DNA of 64,000 bases from NCBI GenBank assembly GCA_947623455.1, contig OX392530.1, forward strand, positions 32,457,405 through 32,521,404, in the 5' to 3' direction. Below, piece by piece: positions 10,624 through 20,845 of the stretch. Every line of letters starts with the position of its first letter. Positions within the stretch are counted from its first letter, which is position 1. The position numbers and the translations under genes were made by a program. Under the pieces are notes generated by a model. It was not told the DNA's origin and did not search any database. It worked only from the letters and a program-made list of their open reading frames with translations. The DNA comes from Mimachlamys varia (taxonomy: Eukaryota > Mollusca > Bivalvia > Pectinida > Pectinidae).

Positions 10624-12238
10624 TTAAGGACTAGGTACAGCCATATTGGTTGTTACCTGGATGAAAATGGTAATATTGAAATTTTGATGTTTCCTTCCAA
10701 TACATTGCATAAGCTTTATCCCATTATGTTAAATATTGATATAAAATGCAGTTCAGCCCCCAAAATTAAAAAAATCTGTACTTAGAAAAAACAATATTCA
10801 GTAAATAATATCCAGATGGGAGTGCGCAAATATTTTTCGTATAGTTATTTGAAACTTCTCAAAAAAATAATACAAAGCTACTGCAATGTTCATAGAATGA
10901 TAACCCAGTGTTAAAATTTTGATATTAGTCTGTAAATCAGAGTATCAGGGAAAAATACACAGGTAACCCCTCTAAAAAATGTCGTCCATTGCATGCTGTT
11001 TTCAGTTCAGGTAAAAGTAGTTACCTGTATCTCGTGGGGGCAATATAGGGGCATTATTTTATATTAAATAGGTCATTTGTCTTGTAAATGTAAATTTCGT
11101 GTCAAATAAATGTATAAAATAAAAATAATAACACCAACATAACGTAATTTACATATACGATACGGTTACCTAATTACTAATTAAGTTTGAGAAATGTATT
11201 TTGATACCAATGTGCCTCAACTGCCACACATGTTTACGATGGCAACAATTTACGCTAGCGATGTTTGACAGGTGCGAAGCCGAGAACGAATCGGTATAAT
11301 CAGTGAGTTATCACTGTCCGATCCACGCGGAAGTGTATTATATATACGAATTCCATCAGAATTTTTACAACACAAATTAAACTTTGTTGACAATTCTTTC
11401 AAAATCATTAAATTACCTAAAAAAACACTGCCGGAAATGCCGAAGGACATCTTTTCACGTGCTATACATTCGCCAAAAAATGTAAAACTGGCAATCGCTA
11501 AAAACAATTTATCGTGATAGGAATGGGCAGTTTTTGCTTTGTGACGATATACCAAGTAACATTTACCTTTATTGCATGTTCGAATCCAATTTAATTGTTA
11601 ATTTTGTCGATGTTTCACCATGCCTCTAAGTCAGGCGTATGAATATCTAAAAAAATTAAATAGTGCAAAATGGAGGACAGTGGAGTATACATTGTATTTC
11701 GCTACATGCAACGGGAAGATGTTTAATTTAACAGATCTGACATAATGTCATAACTCGTCATACCGCAGACGGTAAGATTTTTGTTTTGGCTATGCGGCGT
11801 GCCACATAAATTTGTCGATCGGCGATAGAAATTTTAAAAATTTGATCCAAATGTGAGCGGTGTTCAGAATGTACATAAATTGCCATTCATGTGGCGAGTA
11901 CATTCTCTTATTCTGCGGTTTTCAATTGAAAGAGATATTTATTCAAAAATCGAAGGCTCGTCTATCATTCTGTGTATATTAAAGTAACGAAAAATGATAT
12001 TCATTGTTTTTATTATCTTTCGCAGTATTCTGCAAACGTGCACGCGTTTTTTGACATATAACACAAGATATCAGAAAAACCACTAAACGTACCAAAATAT
12101 GGTTGAAATTATCGATTCTCCATCACAAAATGTACTTTGTAGTCTATTTTGGTCATGTATTTTGCAGTATTTAATAAAATAACAAGTTTTGGTAAAAACA
12201 CCTCCGCCATATTGAATTGTCCTGTACCTAGTCCTTAA
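10624..12238. mobile_element. TTAA-flanked non-autonomous DNA element, ~1.6 kb
   Basis: A 13-bp perfect terminal inverted repeat, GGACTAGGTACAG (10628-10640) and CTGTACCTAGTCC (12222-12234), is flanked on both outer sides by TTAA (10624-10627, 12235-12238). TTAA target duplications are typical of piggyBac and Kolobok DNA transposons. Inside the TIRs the arms soon diverge, though CATATTGG and CCATATTG recur near each end. The interior is AT-rich with frames of at most ~100 codons (11250-11555 minus, 11272-11517 plus), neither resembling a transposase, so it would be non-autonomous. The TTAA could be chance; the TIR is the stronger evidence. Confidence 0.55.
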
Positions 12239-13224
12239 ACTACCGTTATACAAATTTAACATGTAATTGCTACCAAGTTCACAATTCTCGTGTCGTGTCT
12301 CACTTTCGGATTTTATCTGATCGAACCAAGGTCGTGTACACACCAGTTTGTCTCTGGTATGCTTTGTGCTAAAATACAAAGCTCCTCATCAAACTAAACC
12401 GCAGCACCAATCGCAGTCCTACGATTGGCCGCTTTCATCATGACAGTCAATTCTAATCTGAGTTTAAAAACGTAAAATTAACTTGAAATACACATTGGCA
12501 AATGACAATCATGAAGAATTTTTAAGCTAGTTATAATAGTATATAAAAAACATTCTTAAATTCTAACAACAGTTGTTGCGACCAAACTCACCCTTAACAC
12601 TGTAAATATTATACTAAAAGGTTTATAAGAATTCGTCCAAGAGAAAGAACTCTTATGAAGAGCTTGCACAAATTTGACAGGAGTTCGACAAGGTTCCACG
12701 TTGGGTCATGCCCTATATAATTAAAATTATCCTCACATTTAAATGTATCAGTGGATCGTCACCAATTCAAAACTTGACCTGCATTTTAACATGATGAATT
12801 AACATACCAAATTACATTTCAATATCTTTATTCATTCTATTTCATTGATGAGTATACGGGAAACTTTTGGGGCATGCTAGGAAAAATCTATAGGGATTTC
12901 CAGCGAAAACCCAAACATTTTTGAAGCGTAGAACCTAAACTACAATAACTGGTATACAAAATGGGTTTCCCTCTTTGCATAATTATGAATGTATAAACTC
13001 GGGTTCAGTCCTATAAGTACAACTTAAAGTGTAGTTGTTTCTCATAGTCTGATATCTAATTCCTCATTTCGTAAGTCACTGAATTAGCTGTACTTCTTAA
13101 AAAACTTTGTGAACTTTTACAGGATTCTTCGGAGTTTCATCCTCTTGATACCGGGATTACTTGCCCTATCCCGTCCCTATATTCAATACATTGTATCAAG
13201 TAAATACATATTTGGTTTATTTTG
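12239..13224. other. Noncoding; no clear feature
   Basis: No repeat or gene recognised. The 98-codon minus-strand frame at 12083-12379 begins outside the TTAA element and runs through its right end, so it is unlikely to be a gene. Confidence 0.4.
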
Positions 13225-13422
13225 CTTTGCGTCCTATTAACAGTCAGGGTCATTTAAGGACGTGCAAGTGGAGGTGGAGGAAAGGCGGAGTACCAAGAGG
13301 AAAACCACCGACCTACAGTCAGTACCTGGCAGCTGCCCCACGTTGGATTCGAACTCGCAACCCAGAGGTACATGTAAAGGGCTTGCGGTAGAATATTGAG
13401 GCATCTTAACCGCTAGGCCCCG
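13225..13422 (-). mobile_element. tRNA-derived SINE, family 2, near full length
   Basis: On the minus strand the head starts near 13422: GGGGCCTAGCGGTTAAGATG (A-box-like) and, further on, TTGCGAGTTCGAATCCAACG (B-box-like, 13360-13341). A core follows with TTTTCCTCTTGGTACTCCG and CTTTCCTCCACC, the same core type as family 1. It ends with the tail CCTTAAATGACCCTGACTG then TTAATAGGACGC (13260-13228). The head resembles a long-variable-arm tRNA (Leu/Ser type). The same tail ends Rep-D elements, suggesting one shared LINE partner. Confidence 0.85.
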
Positions 13423-15237
13423 TAAAATACATTTAAGCGAGAACGATCTTGACATGCATATATAAGTATGCTATTTTGGTATACTACGGTATAAGCATAC
13501 GTCTTAAAATATCATCAATATAATTTTGCATTTTCCTGACGTGACAAGCGTCATTTCCAATGTATTGATGTGTTGTGATAAAAGTAAGCTTTCAAATATA
13601 CTATTGCATTTTGGAAGTAATACACATTTCAAGGGGGAATGTTTACTCTTAAAAAGTAGAGTTATATTTAATTTAACAACTTATCTGCTGTTTTCAAAAT
13701 ATTGTTGCATAGATACAATGTACTTTGCATAATATAACTCGGCCAATGTCACTGAAGATGAAAACGACTTTTTGTTAGTATGAACAAGCTTATTTAAGCG
13801 GTCAGTACTTTACAAATCACTGGAAAAGGCATCTGTGTTTGCAATTCACTTTTGACATTTATTTTGGAAGCAAATGTACTCAGGACTCTACTTAGCTGTG
13901 TTTGTCATGGTATTATTAAAGATGTAACACAGACAGGAACTTACATGAGTGTCAATGTCCTAAGGAATATACTTTAAAAAAAAAAAGTTTAATGTCAAGC
14001 GTCTTTAGGCGACTGACACATTACATTATTAAACGAGTCAGTTATGTGATAAATTAATATTTGAAAACACCGATAGGCCATTAGGCTTAAACGCCAATAA
14101 ATTAATAGAATTTAATTGATAATTGTTTTTTTTTTAATCTGTATACTTAAGGACTATTTCGAGCATAACGCCTACATAACAAGACTATCTGTTATCAATA
14201 CAATATCTAAAGCCATCTGGTCACATCGTACTCAATAAACACCACAGTGTCAGCTGGTATAAACCAACACCCACATATTCTCTTATCCGGCTCCGTTTGT
14301 TCAAACGTTTAGAATTAACCAGTTGTTAGGGGGATTCTAAAAAAGAAAACGACAGATTAAGAAAATATCTGATAATTTACATATATTTATTGATATAAAT
14401 CGGCGTGCTTTGAGGGGTAAGTTAGCTTTTAAAAGCCCTTATTTGGTAACTGTAGCAATTTTAGTTTCCGTCCGTTAAAGCTAGCCGGTCTTTGAACATC
14501 AACGTTGTGATCACCGTTGTTAAAGCGTTTCTTAGATTACAAAAACATAGTTCGTCGAAGAACAGTTACATGTACGGCTTAAGTCGGGCCGTAGTGACAT
14601 TGAAATTGATTTTTTTTATATGAAAGTAAACTAGATACATTTTTGTATATGTATATATATATATAATACCCAGTAAACGAAATATCGATTTCTTACTAAA
14701 ATGGAAACTTCTTTCAATCGATTTATGTTGACATAAAATCCACTGAAAATAACAAAGTGACAAACGACCGTCTGTATATGGTACGTTAGAGACAAATCAG
14801 TAAAACGTTTGTTCAGCACTACAAAAACAAACCTCGCCATAACAGAGACGTAATAAAAACGACTCTGAGGTGGCTGCTTGCTCGTATACAGACAGGCTTT
14901 CATTCTTTTTCATATTTGTATGTCGTTTGATAAGCCAGTTACAGATATAAATTATTTTTGATGAGATATGATCTAGCCTTACCTCGTTATACTTGCAGTG
15001 TGACAATCCTTTTTAATATATGAAAACGCACCCGACTTCGTCGTTCCAAACATTGTTCCATTAATCTCTCCATGTCCTCTTCAAAACTTCTCGAATGTTT
15101 TTGTAGCTTGATATGCATAGTTCAGTTAAGATAAATACTTTACTCTTACTTACGTTGTATTCGCACTAACACAACCTTTCTTTAAGATGTCCGCCTTCGC
15201 GTTGACCTTTATGACGCCTTTACGTATTTTGATAGGA
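13423..15237. other. Noncoding; simple repeats only
   Basis: Holds short A/T runs (e.g. 13975-13986, 14128-14136) and a (TA) microsatellite at 14648-14664. Frames of 65-90 codons on the minus strand between 14566 and 15006 overlap each other in different registers and show no recognisable domain. Confidence 0.45.
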
Positions 15238-15849
15238 CATTATTAGGAAATGTTATATAGACAGAGCCACAGTCACTGTTATATAAGAACTGTACCGTGG
15301 ATAGCGAGAAACTTTTTGCCTAGTCAAACTTTCGCATTTCGCCTGCTATTTTGTCCTTATTACGGCGGGCGAAAATTTAACTACAGAGCAAATCTCCTCA
15401 AAAAACACGCAAACTTTTCGTCATTCAAAACTTTGGTAAGCTATCCTGTCACTGTTTGCATAGCAATGGTTTTCAAGTCGCTTTCGCTGTCATTGGAGTC
15501 TTCCTCTAATTATAGGCATTCAATGACAGCAATATGCCCGGGCCATTATTAGGAAATGTTATATAGACAGAGCCACAGTCACTGTTATATAAGAACTGTA
15601 CCGTGGATAGCGAGAAACTTTTTGCCTAGTCAAACTTTCGCATTTCGCCTGCTATTTTGTCCTTATTACGGCGGGCGAAAATTTAACTACAGAGCAAATC
15701 TCCTCAAAAAACACGCAAACTTTTCGTCATTCAAAACTTTGGTAAGCTATCCTGTCACTGTTTGCATAGCAATGGTTTTCAAGTCGCTTTCGCTGTCATT
15801 GGAGTCTTCCTCTAATTATAGGCATTCAATGACAGCAATATGCCCGGGC
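15238..15849. repeat. 306-bp tandem duplication, apparently identical copies
   Basis: Copy 1 is 15238-15543 and copy 2 is 15544-15849, offset exactly 306 bp. By eye I see no difference between them, and the plus-strand reading frames inside them translate identically for 97 residues. The frames (100 and 145 codons) have no recognisable domain. Perfect identity means either a very recent duplication or an assembly artefact; everything around it is diverged. Confidence 0.9.
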
Positions 15850-15910
15850 ATGAGTTCACGTCAAACTCATTGTTATGCAAAAGGTGGCAGGATAGCTTAC
15901 CAAAACTTCG
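15733..15910. mobile_element. Inverted-repeat (MITE-like) unit at duplication edge
   Basis: TTTGGTAAGCTATCCTGTCA followed by TTTGCATAGCAATG (about 15739-15774) is matched in inverse by CATTGTTATGCAAAAGG and CAGGATAGCTTACCAAAACT (about 15868-15908). Arms are ~40 bp and imperfect, with ~95 bp between. The left arm is also present in duplication copy 1, but the right arm occurs once, so the 306-bp duplication broke across the element. Confidence 0.7.
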
Positions 15911-16189
15911 AAACACGGACATTTTTTGTGATTCTGGAGAAAATGGAGATTATGTGTGCGGCAGCCTCGAGGATTCATTTGACTTGCATATAGAAGTTTT
16001 GTAGAATAAAAAAATACCCATCTTTCAAACGAAAGCAAGCATTTTCTAGTACCTCAACGAGATATGCGATTTTTGATGCAAAAAAGGTAGTTGGGGGTCG
16101 AAAGCTTGTCACCCTTTAGGCTTTATGACCATTGAGGGGAATATTTTTTTGATCTAAAATAAACCTACCCCCAAAAGTGTGCTACAGAG

Positions 16190-16214
16190 CCCCCCCCCCC
16201 CCCCCCCCCCCCCC
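16190..16214. repeat. Poly-C tract (25 C)
   Basis: An uninterrupted run of 25 C on the plus strand. The minus strand is a G-run able to form G-quadruplexes; such tracts are prone to slippage and to sequencing-length errors. Confidence 0.95.
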
Positions 16215-16268
16215 ACTGTCTAGCCGAGGGTAGCCAAAGGGCTAGTCTTGGAAAAGGCCAAGGAGCGA

Positions 16269-16580
16269 TATACTTCCTTGTTGGTGCAGCTGTAAAATAC
16301 TTCCTAGTTGATGCAGATGTTAAATACTTCCTAGTTGGTGCAGCTGTAAAATACTTCCTAGTTGATGCAGATGTTAAATACTTCCTAGTTGGTGCAGCTG
16401 TAAAATACTTCCTAGTTGATGCAGCTGTAAAATACTTCCTAGTTGATGCAGCTGTAAAATACTTCCTAGTTGATGCAGCTGTAAAATACTTCCTAGTTGA
16501 TGCAGCTGTAAAATACTTCCTAGTTGATGCAGCTGTAAAATACTTCCTAGTTGATGCAGATGTTAAATACTTCCTAGTTG
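16269..16580. repeat. 27-bp minisatellite, ~11.5 copies
   Basis: Unit ATACTTCCTAGTTGATGCAG plus CTGTAAA, period 27. Two variants exist, one with GGTGCAGCTGTAAA and one with GATGCAGATGTTAAA. They alternate at the left end (a 54-bp higher-order unit) while the centre is homogeneous. Because 27 is a multiple of three, the minus strand carries a 149-codon open frame (16165-16614) encoding a nine-residue repeat; no start context, signal peptide or other domain supports a real protein. Confidence 0.95.
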
Positions 16581-16639
16581 GATCACACCGGCGTGATGCG
16601 TAACTGGACACCATTTTTTGTAATATTTATTCGTATTTA

Positions 16640-17130
16640 GTATCCTTGTGCCGCTTAGTTATCATCTTCGGGATCCCTGTGCTGCTAAACATCTTAAGAG
16701 TTCCATACCACCTATCATCTTAATGTTAACCGTGCCTTTAATTGTTATAAGGATCCCCGTTCAACCTTCTTCTTAAGGATGCCTGTGCCACTTACCATCA
16801 TACGGATTCCCGTACAAATAATCACCTTAAGGATTCGAATCCCGTACTACGAATTATCTTAACAGACGCCGTATCACTACTACGTAATCATTATTAGAAT
16901 GCCCGTACCATTTATCGTTTCAGGATGTTGGTACCCCTTACATTTAAAGGATCCCCGTACCGTTTACAGTCTGTAAGGATCCCATACACTTTAAGGCGTT
17001 TCATTTTATGGATCATTGTTTTACTATTTATCCTAATTGTACAATGTATCACGTTAAGGATTCTCGTACCGCAAATCATATTAAGGATCTCTGTACCACA
17101 AATCACCTTAAGGATCCCTGTACACTATTG
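16640..17130. repeat. Degenerate ~27-bp tandem array
   Basis: Repeated, diverged units of the form TTAAGGATCCCTGTACC-rich plus AAATCA(T/C)(A/C). The clearest run is 17055-17125, where three units in a row begin TTAAGGATTC, TTAAGGATCTC and TTAAGGATCCC at a 27-bp spacing. Units to the left vary in length. The array lies immediately beside the homogeneous 27-bp minisatellite but has a different unit sequence. Overlapping 64-89 codon frames on both strands are repeat translations. Confidence 0.7.
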
Positions 17131-18514
17131 TACCATTTACCCTTTGGAAGTCATATCTATACATACATTGAGGGAGCTTTACGAAGGCCAATAGAAAAAA
17201 GATGAAATTAACTACATGTATATATAGGCAATCATAATGTTCTGAGAGAAAAAAAATAAGAGAAGAACTGGAATTCGAACAATGGGTTTCAAAATTGTAT
17301 ACCGTGTACTAATGGAAGAATGTATTTGTACAGAGACGCTTAATGTTGAGGCACCTACTTACATGTGTAAATTGCTAATCTGCTCAAAAACTGAGTAAAT
17401 GAAATACTATACCAACTTCTTAGGACTTTGATAATTTTGATAATTTTGTTGGTTAGGAAAAAACATATATAGTATAACATTGTTTACAATTTAGCAATGG
17501 AGCAAGGGAGGCAACTGTAAGAAGTCTTGGACAATTTTCTTAATATCTTGCTTGATCTTAAATTACTAAAGCAGGTCAAAGAATAATAACCTGATCATCA
17601 TCCGGACGTTAAATACGTAAAATAGTTCTACAGTATATACGGCATAGCGACATAATTTATTATATGTTCTTCTGATCAGTCTGCTGTTGACACGGTCAGA
17701 CATTCTGATGTACTTGTTTATTTTCGTCATTTGTTTTATTTATTGTCAAGTCACTGAATACTACGTTTTGTATTGGATCTATAATTGGCTTCCAGTATTC
17801 AGAACGAGATTTTATTTAGAGCACGTAGAAAGAAAAATGGCGGTGAATTTTCATTGACGGTTAATGAACAGATCTTGAACGTCCGATTTCCCGTCGCCTT
17901 GTTTGAATTTTGACTTACTACATGGCCGATGCTAGGGATTTAGATCGAACCGTCACAACCTACCGATCTCGTATTCCAGTTACCTCCAAGCATTTGGAAC
18001 TGACCTGAATGAAACATTATACATTCACAGATAATGTTAGGTTTATTTCTCCTAGGTTTCTAAGATGCACTCAGACACCACACACAAACACTAGGGTCTG
18101 GATTATGTACTTGTTTTTAATTAAAGACAAAATGCTTTCTGGATGCCTTCGTTCAACCACTGAGTACACTGGTAGGACACATTCAACGCTATGCGGGACA
18201 ACATAAGGACTTTTACTCTTCGTGTCACCGTATTTTACGCTTCAGAATCGAAACCCTTGGTTGAACTCATTGGAAATCCAACTTGAGGGGTTTAATATGG
18301 TGGTACATTTTGTATAACAGGACGAAAAGTTCAGCTCCATCTGATTCTGATAGGGAAGCAAAGGAATGCGGAGAGATCAAGATATGGTTTTCATTTGTTC
18401 TAAGGTAATGAACTTTTGACTCTGAGCTAGGATCTCATGTATCATTAAGGTGGATAGTTAATGAAACGAAAATATATTTTTGCCCTGAAGCTATCACCTT
18501 GGCAGGGAAAAATA
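17131..18514. other. Noncoding; no clear feature
   Basis: Nothing recognised. AAGGGAGGCAACT at 17504-17516 resembles an end motif common in molluscan mobile repeats but no partner was found. A 65-codon frame at 18009-18206 has no recognisable domain. Confidence 0.4.
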
Positions 18515-19375
18515 CAGGGGCTAGGCACAGACCTATGACACTATGAAATGAGTTTCAGATACTTATTTTACCTCTCTCAAATATAACCGTTGTATCACGT
18601 GTACTGTATAAGGAAAACAAAGTTGGGATGTGGGCACGGGAACACTTCTACCAACATGTGTCCGAGGTTTCCGAGTTTTGGCCTATATATATATCTGTGA
18701 CAGATATATAGTAGGAGGGATGTATATTTCTCTTACATTGGACAGGGGTATCCACACTCTTACCGGTGTGAGATTTTCTTGAGACAAGCTCTCAACAATT
18801 GGATGACGTCGTAGCAACAATACGATGACTTCACGACAACAATACCATGACGTCACGTCGACACCTCAATCACATTACATCAACATTGTCTTGCATTGAT
18901 GCAACGCAAACTAAGGATTATATATACTTGAGGTTTAACAGGGTAAGAGAAAAAAAAATCATTCACCTCCTTGGTAGTGAAACAGGAGATCTCAACCTTC
19001 AGGGTGAGATTCTTAAGCTGGCAAACACGAGGCAAGCCTCGTGTTTGGCAACTTAAGAATCTTAGCCCTCGGGTTGAGATTTCCCTGTCTCACCCCCAAC
19101 GGGGCGAAATATTCTTTTAATCTCCTCCTAGTTGGAGGGATTATATTCGAGAGAGGTAAAATACAGTGTAATTATCTGACAATCATTTCCTAGCCCCTGT
19201 TGGAAATAAATCAAACTTGATGTTATTGAGTTTGATAACAGAAAAGTATTTTCCCATCTGACTCGATTTTCTGACAAAGTGAACATCTTCTTATGCCCGG
19301 AAACCTCGGACACATGTTGGTGTTAGTGTTCCCGTGCGCACATCCCTATTTTGTTTTCCTTATACATGTAATTCA
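18515..19375. mobile_element. Complex inverted-repeat element with central hairpin
   Basis: Three inverted pairs are visible. The outer pair is GTATAAGGAAAACAAA ... CAACATGTGTCCGAGGTTTC (18606-18680) against its reverse complement at 19298-19368. The second is ACAGGGGCTAGG ... TTTTACCTCTCTC (18515-18585) against 19151-19202. The central hairpin is at 18983-19087. The order of the first two pairs differs between sides, so this is a rearranged or nested foldback structure and not a simple palindrome. No transposase frame is present. Confidence 0.65.
18983..19087. repeat. ~50-bp-arm hairpin
   Basis: Near-perfect palindrome. The left arm runs from AGGAGATCTCAACCTTCAGG to CTGGCAAACACGAGGC and the right arm from GCCTCGTGTTTGGCA to CCTCGGGTTGAGATTTCCCT, with a 2-base centre near 19035. 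Confidence 0.9.
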
Positions 19376-20465
19376 ATGGTTTTTAACTTTTTGCCTAGAC
19401 ACGATTTTACTGAACACTTTGTACAGTATCAGGTACATTTGTACGAGGCACCTATTACGAATGCAAGTGTATTGTTATCGAGTTCCGAATAAAATTTGAC
19501 TAGTTTATTGTCAATTAAGTTTTTTTTCTTCATAATAAACCCATCTATTTTGTATTGGTATAAACGAGAAGATATAAATATTGTGTTTGAATTTTTTTTC
19601 ATGAGCAAAGAATAGTCTGAATGTACGGACTACTTCAGATGGGGTATATTTTGTAATCTTTGTCAATTCAATATTGCACAGGAATCTTAACAATGATGCA
19701 CCAATAGCCAACCACACACTCTACAATTTGATATACCTGGTTGATAAATCTGAGTGAGATATAGGGAAAACTGACCTCTAGATACCCAGGGGTTACACAA
19801 ACATGCGCTATCTACACCTCTGGAATATGTAAGGTAAACATGAATGCTCCGTGTGCGCCACCTTGTTGATGATACAAGACTGGTTCGACCTTAAGATATA
19901 CGTCAAAAGAATCTCGAGGGCATAATCATTACAATAATGAATATTGACATGCTTTTTAAGTCAGTTGCGGCCCATTTTCAAAGGACAGGCATACAGCCTA
20001 GCGATTGGTCAGGTTTTGTTTTACCTGAGCGTACCTTCAGTTTTGACGAGACATATTTCAGGGCTGTAGAGAGCGTAGGTGACCGTAGCCCCATTGATAT
20101 CGAGGATGACCTGAATTTGACCTTGATCTTTTAAACCAGTTACATTGATGTTTGGTCAGTTGACACATTTATTGATTCTGACCAACTTGGCTTCATAATG
20201 TCATAATAGAATAGTAAGTAGTTAAAAGATATACAGTTAGACAGTCAGGGACCGTTGACATCATACTTATTATATCAATGTAAATCTGAAAGACATTTAA
20301 GCGCAACTTTATTAAGGTTAGGACTTTGATTAAGGAATTTCATAAAATAAATGTTATCGTCACATGCTGTGCCCTTAAATTACCTCAAAGCGTTAAAATC
20401 ATTCTGAGATGAAGCTGGGTAATGTGCTTTTCGGATTTATATTTTCTACATCCCACACTACTACA
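19376..20465. other. Noncoding; no clear feature
   Basis: No repeat family or gene recognised. Frames at 19511-19717 (minus) and 19937-20134 (plus, 65 codons) show nothing I can assign. Confidence 0.4.
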
Positions 20466-20467
20466 GT

Positions 20468-20557
20468 AAAGGGAGGCAACTCCTGGAAACAACCCAAAAA
20501 TGCAGCAAGGCCTCCAGAGTTACACTCCTTGGCAAATAAGAGTTATCTCCCTTCGTT
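20468..20557. mobile_element. Possible miniature element with GGGAGATAACTC-type ends
   Basis: AAAGGGAGGCAACTC at the left is approximately the reverse complement of AGAGTTATCTCCCTT at the right, ~90 bp apart. GGGAGATAACTC ends are frequent in molluscan repeats in my recollection; I could not confirm target duplications. Confidence 0.4.
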
Positions 20558-20732
20558 TAAGACCCATTCATGGAATGGCGACTTCATTCCTCGTACTGAA
20601 CATTATCTCTCTCTGTTTAGTTTAAACATATTCCATTGTAGAATATACAAATGGATTGGACAACAAGATATTACACTTTAGAAACAGTCCTCTCCGCAAT
20701 ACATGATTATGATTAAGAACATATATGTTTGG

Positions 20733-20830
20733 GGGAGGGGGGGAGGGATAGAGAGAATATGCAGGGGTAGGATGGAGGTGGGATGGAGGTGGGATGGAAG
20801 AGGAGATGAAAGGCGGGGAGAAGGCAGAAT
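20733..20830. repeat. Purine-rich tract with GATGGAGGTGG units
   Basis: Nearly pure purine strand containing two perfect GATGGAGGTGG units plus variants, and GGGGGAGGGGGGAGGG nearby. It can adopt triplex or G-quadruplex structures. It directly abuts the 5' truncation point of the LINE. Confidence 0.75.
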
Positions 20831-20845
20831 ATAGAAGTAAATAAG

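Noticed and set aside
10531..10785. 84-codon ORF as a host exon
   Set aside because: It crosses the left end of the TTAA element and shows no domain; likely chance.
15250..15993. 100- and 145-codon ORFs as paralogous genes
   Set aside because: They are identical because of the 306-bp DNA duplication; no domain, start context or codon support, and they overlap an inverted-repeat element.
16165..16614. 149-codon minus-strand ORF encoding a repetitive protein
   Set aside because: It is the translation of a 27-bp minisatellite (multiple of three keeps the frame open) and of the G-run of the poly-C tract.
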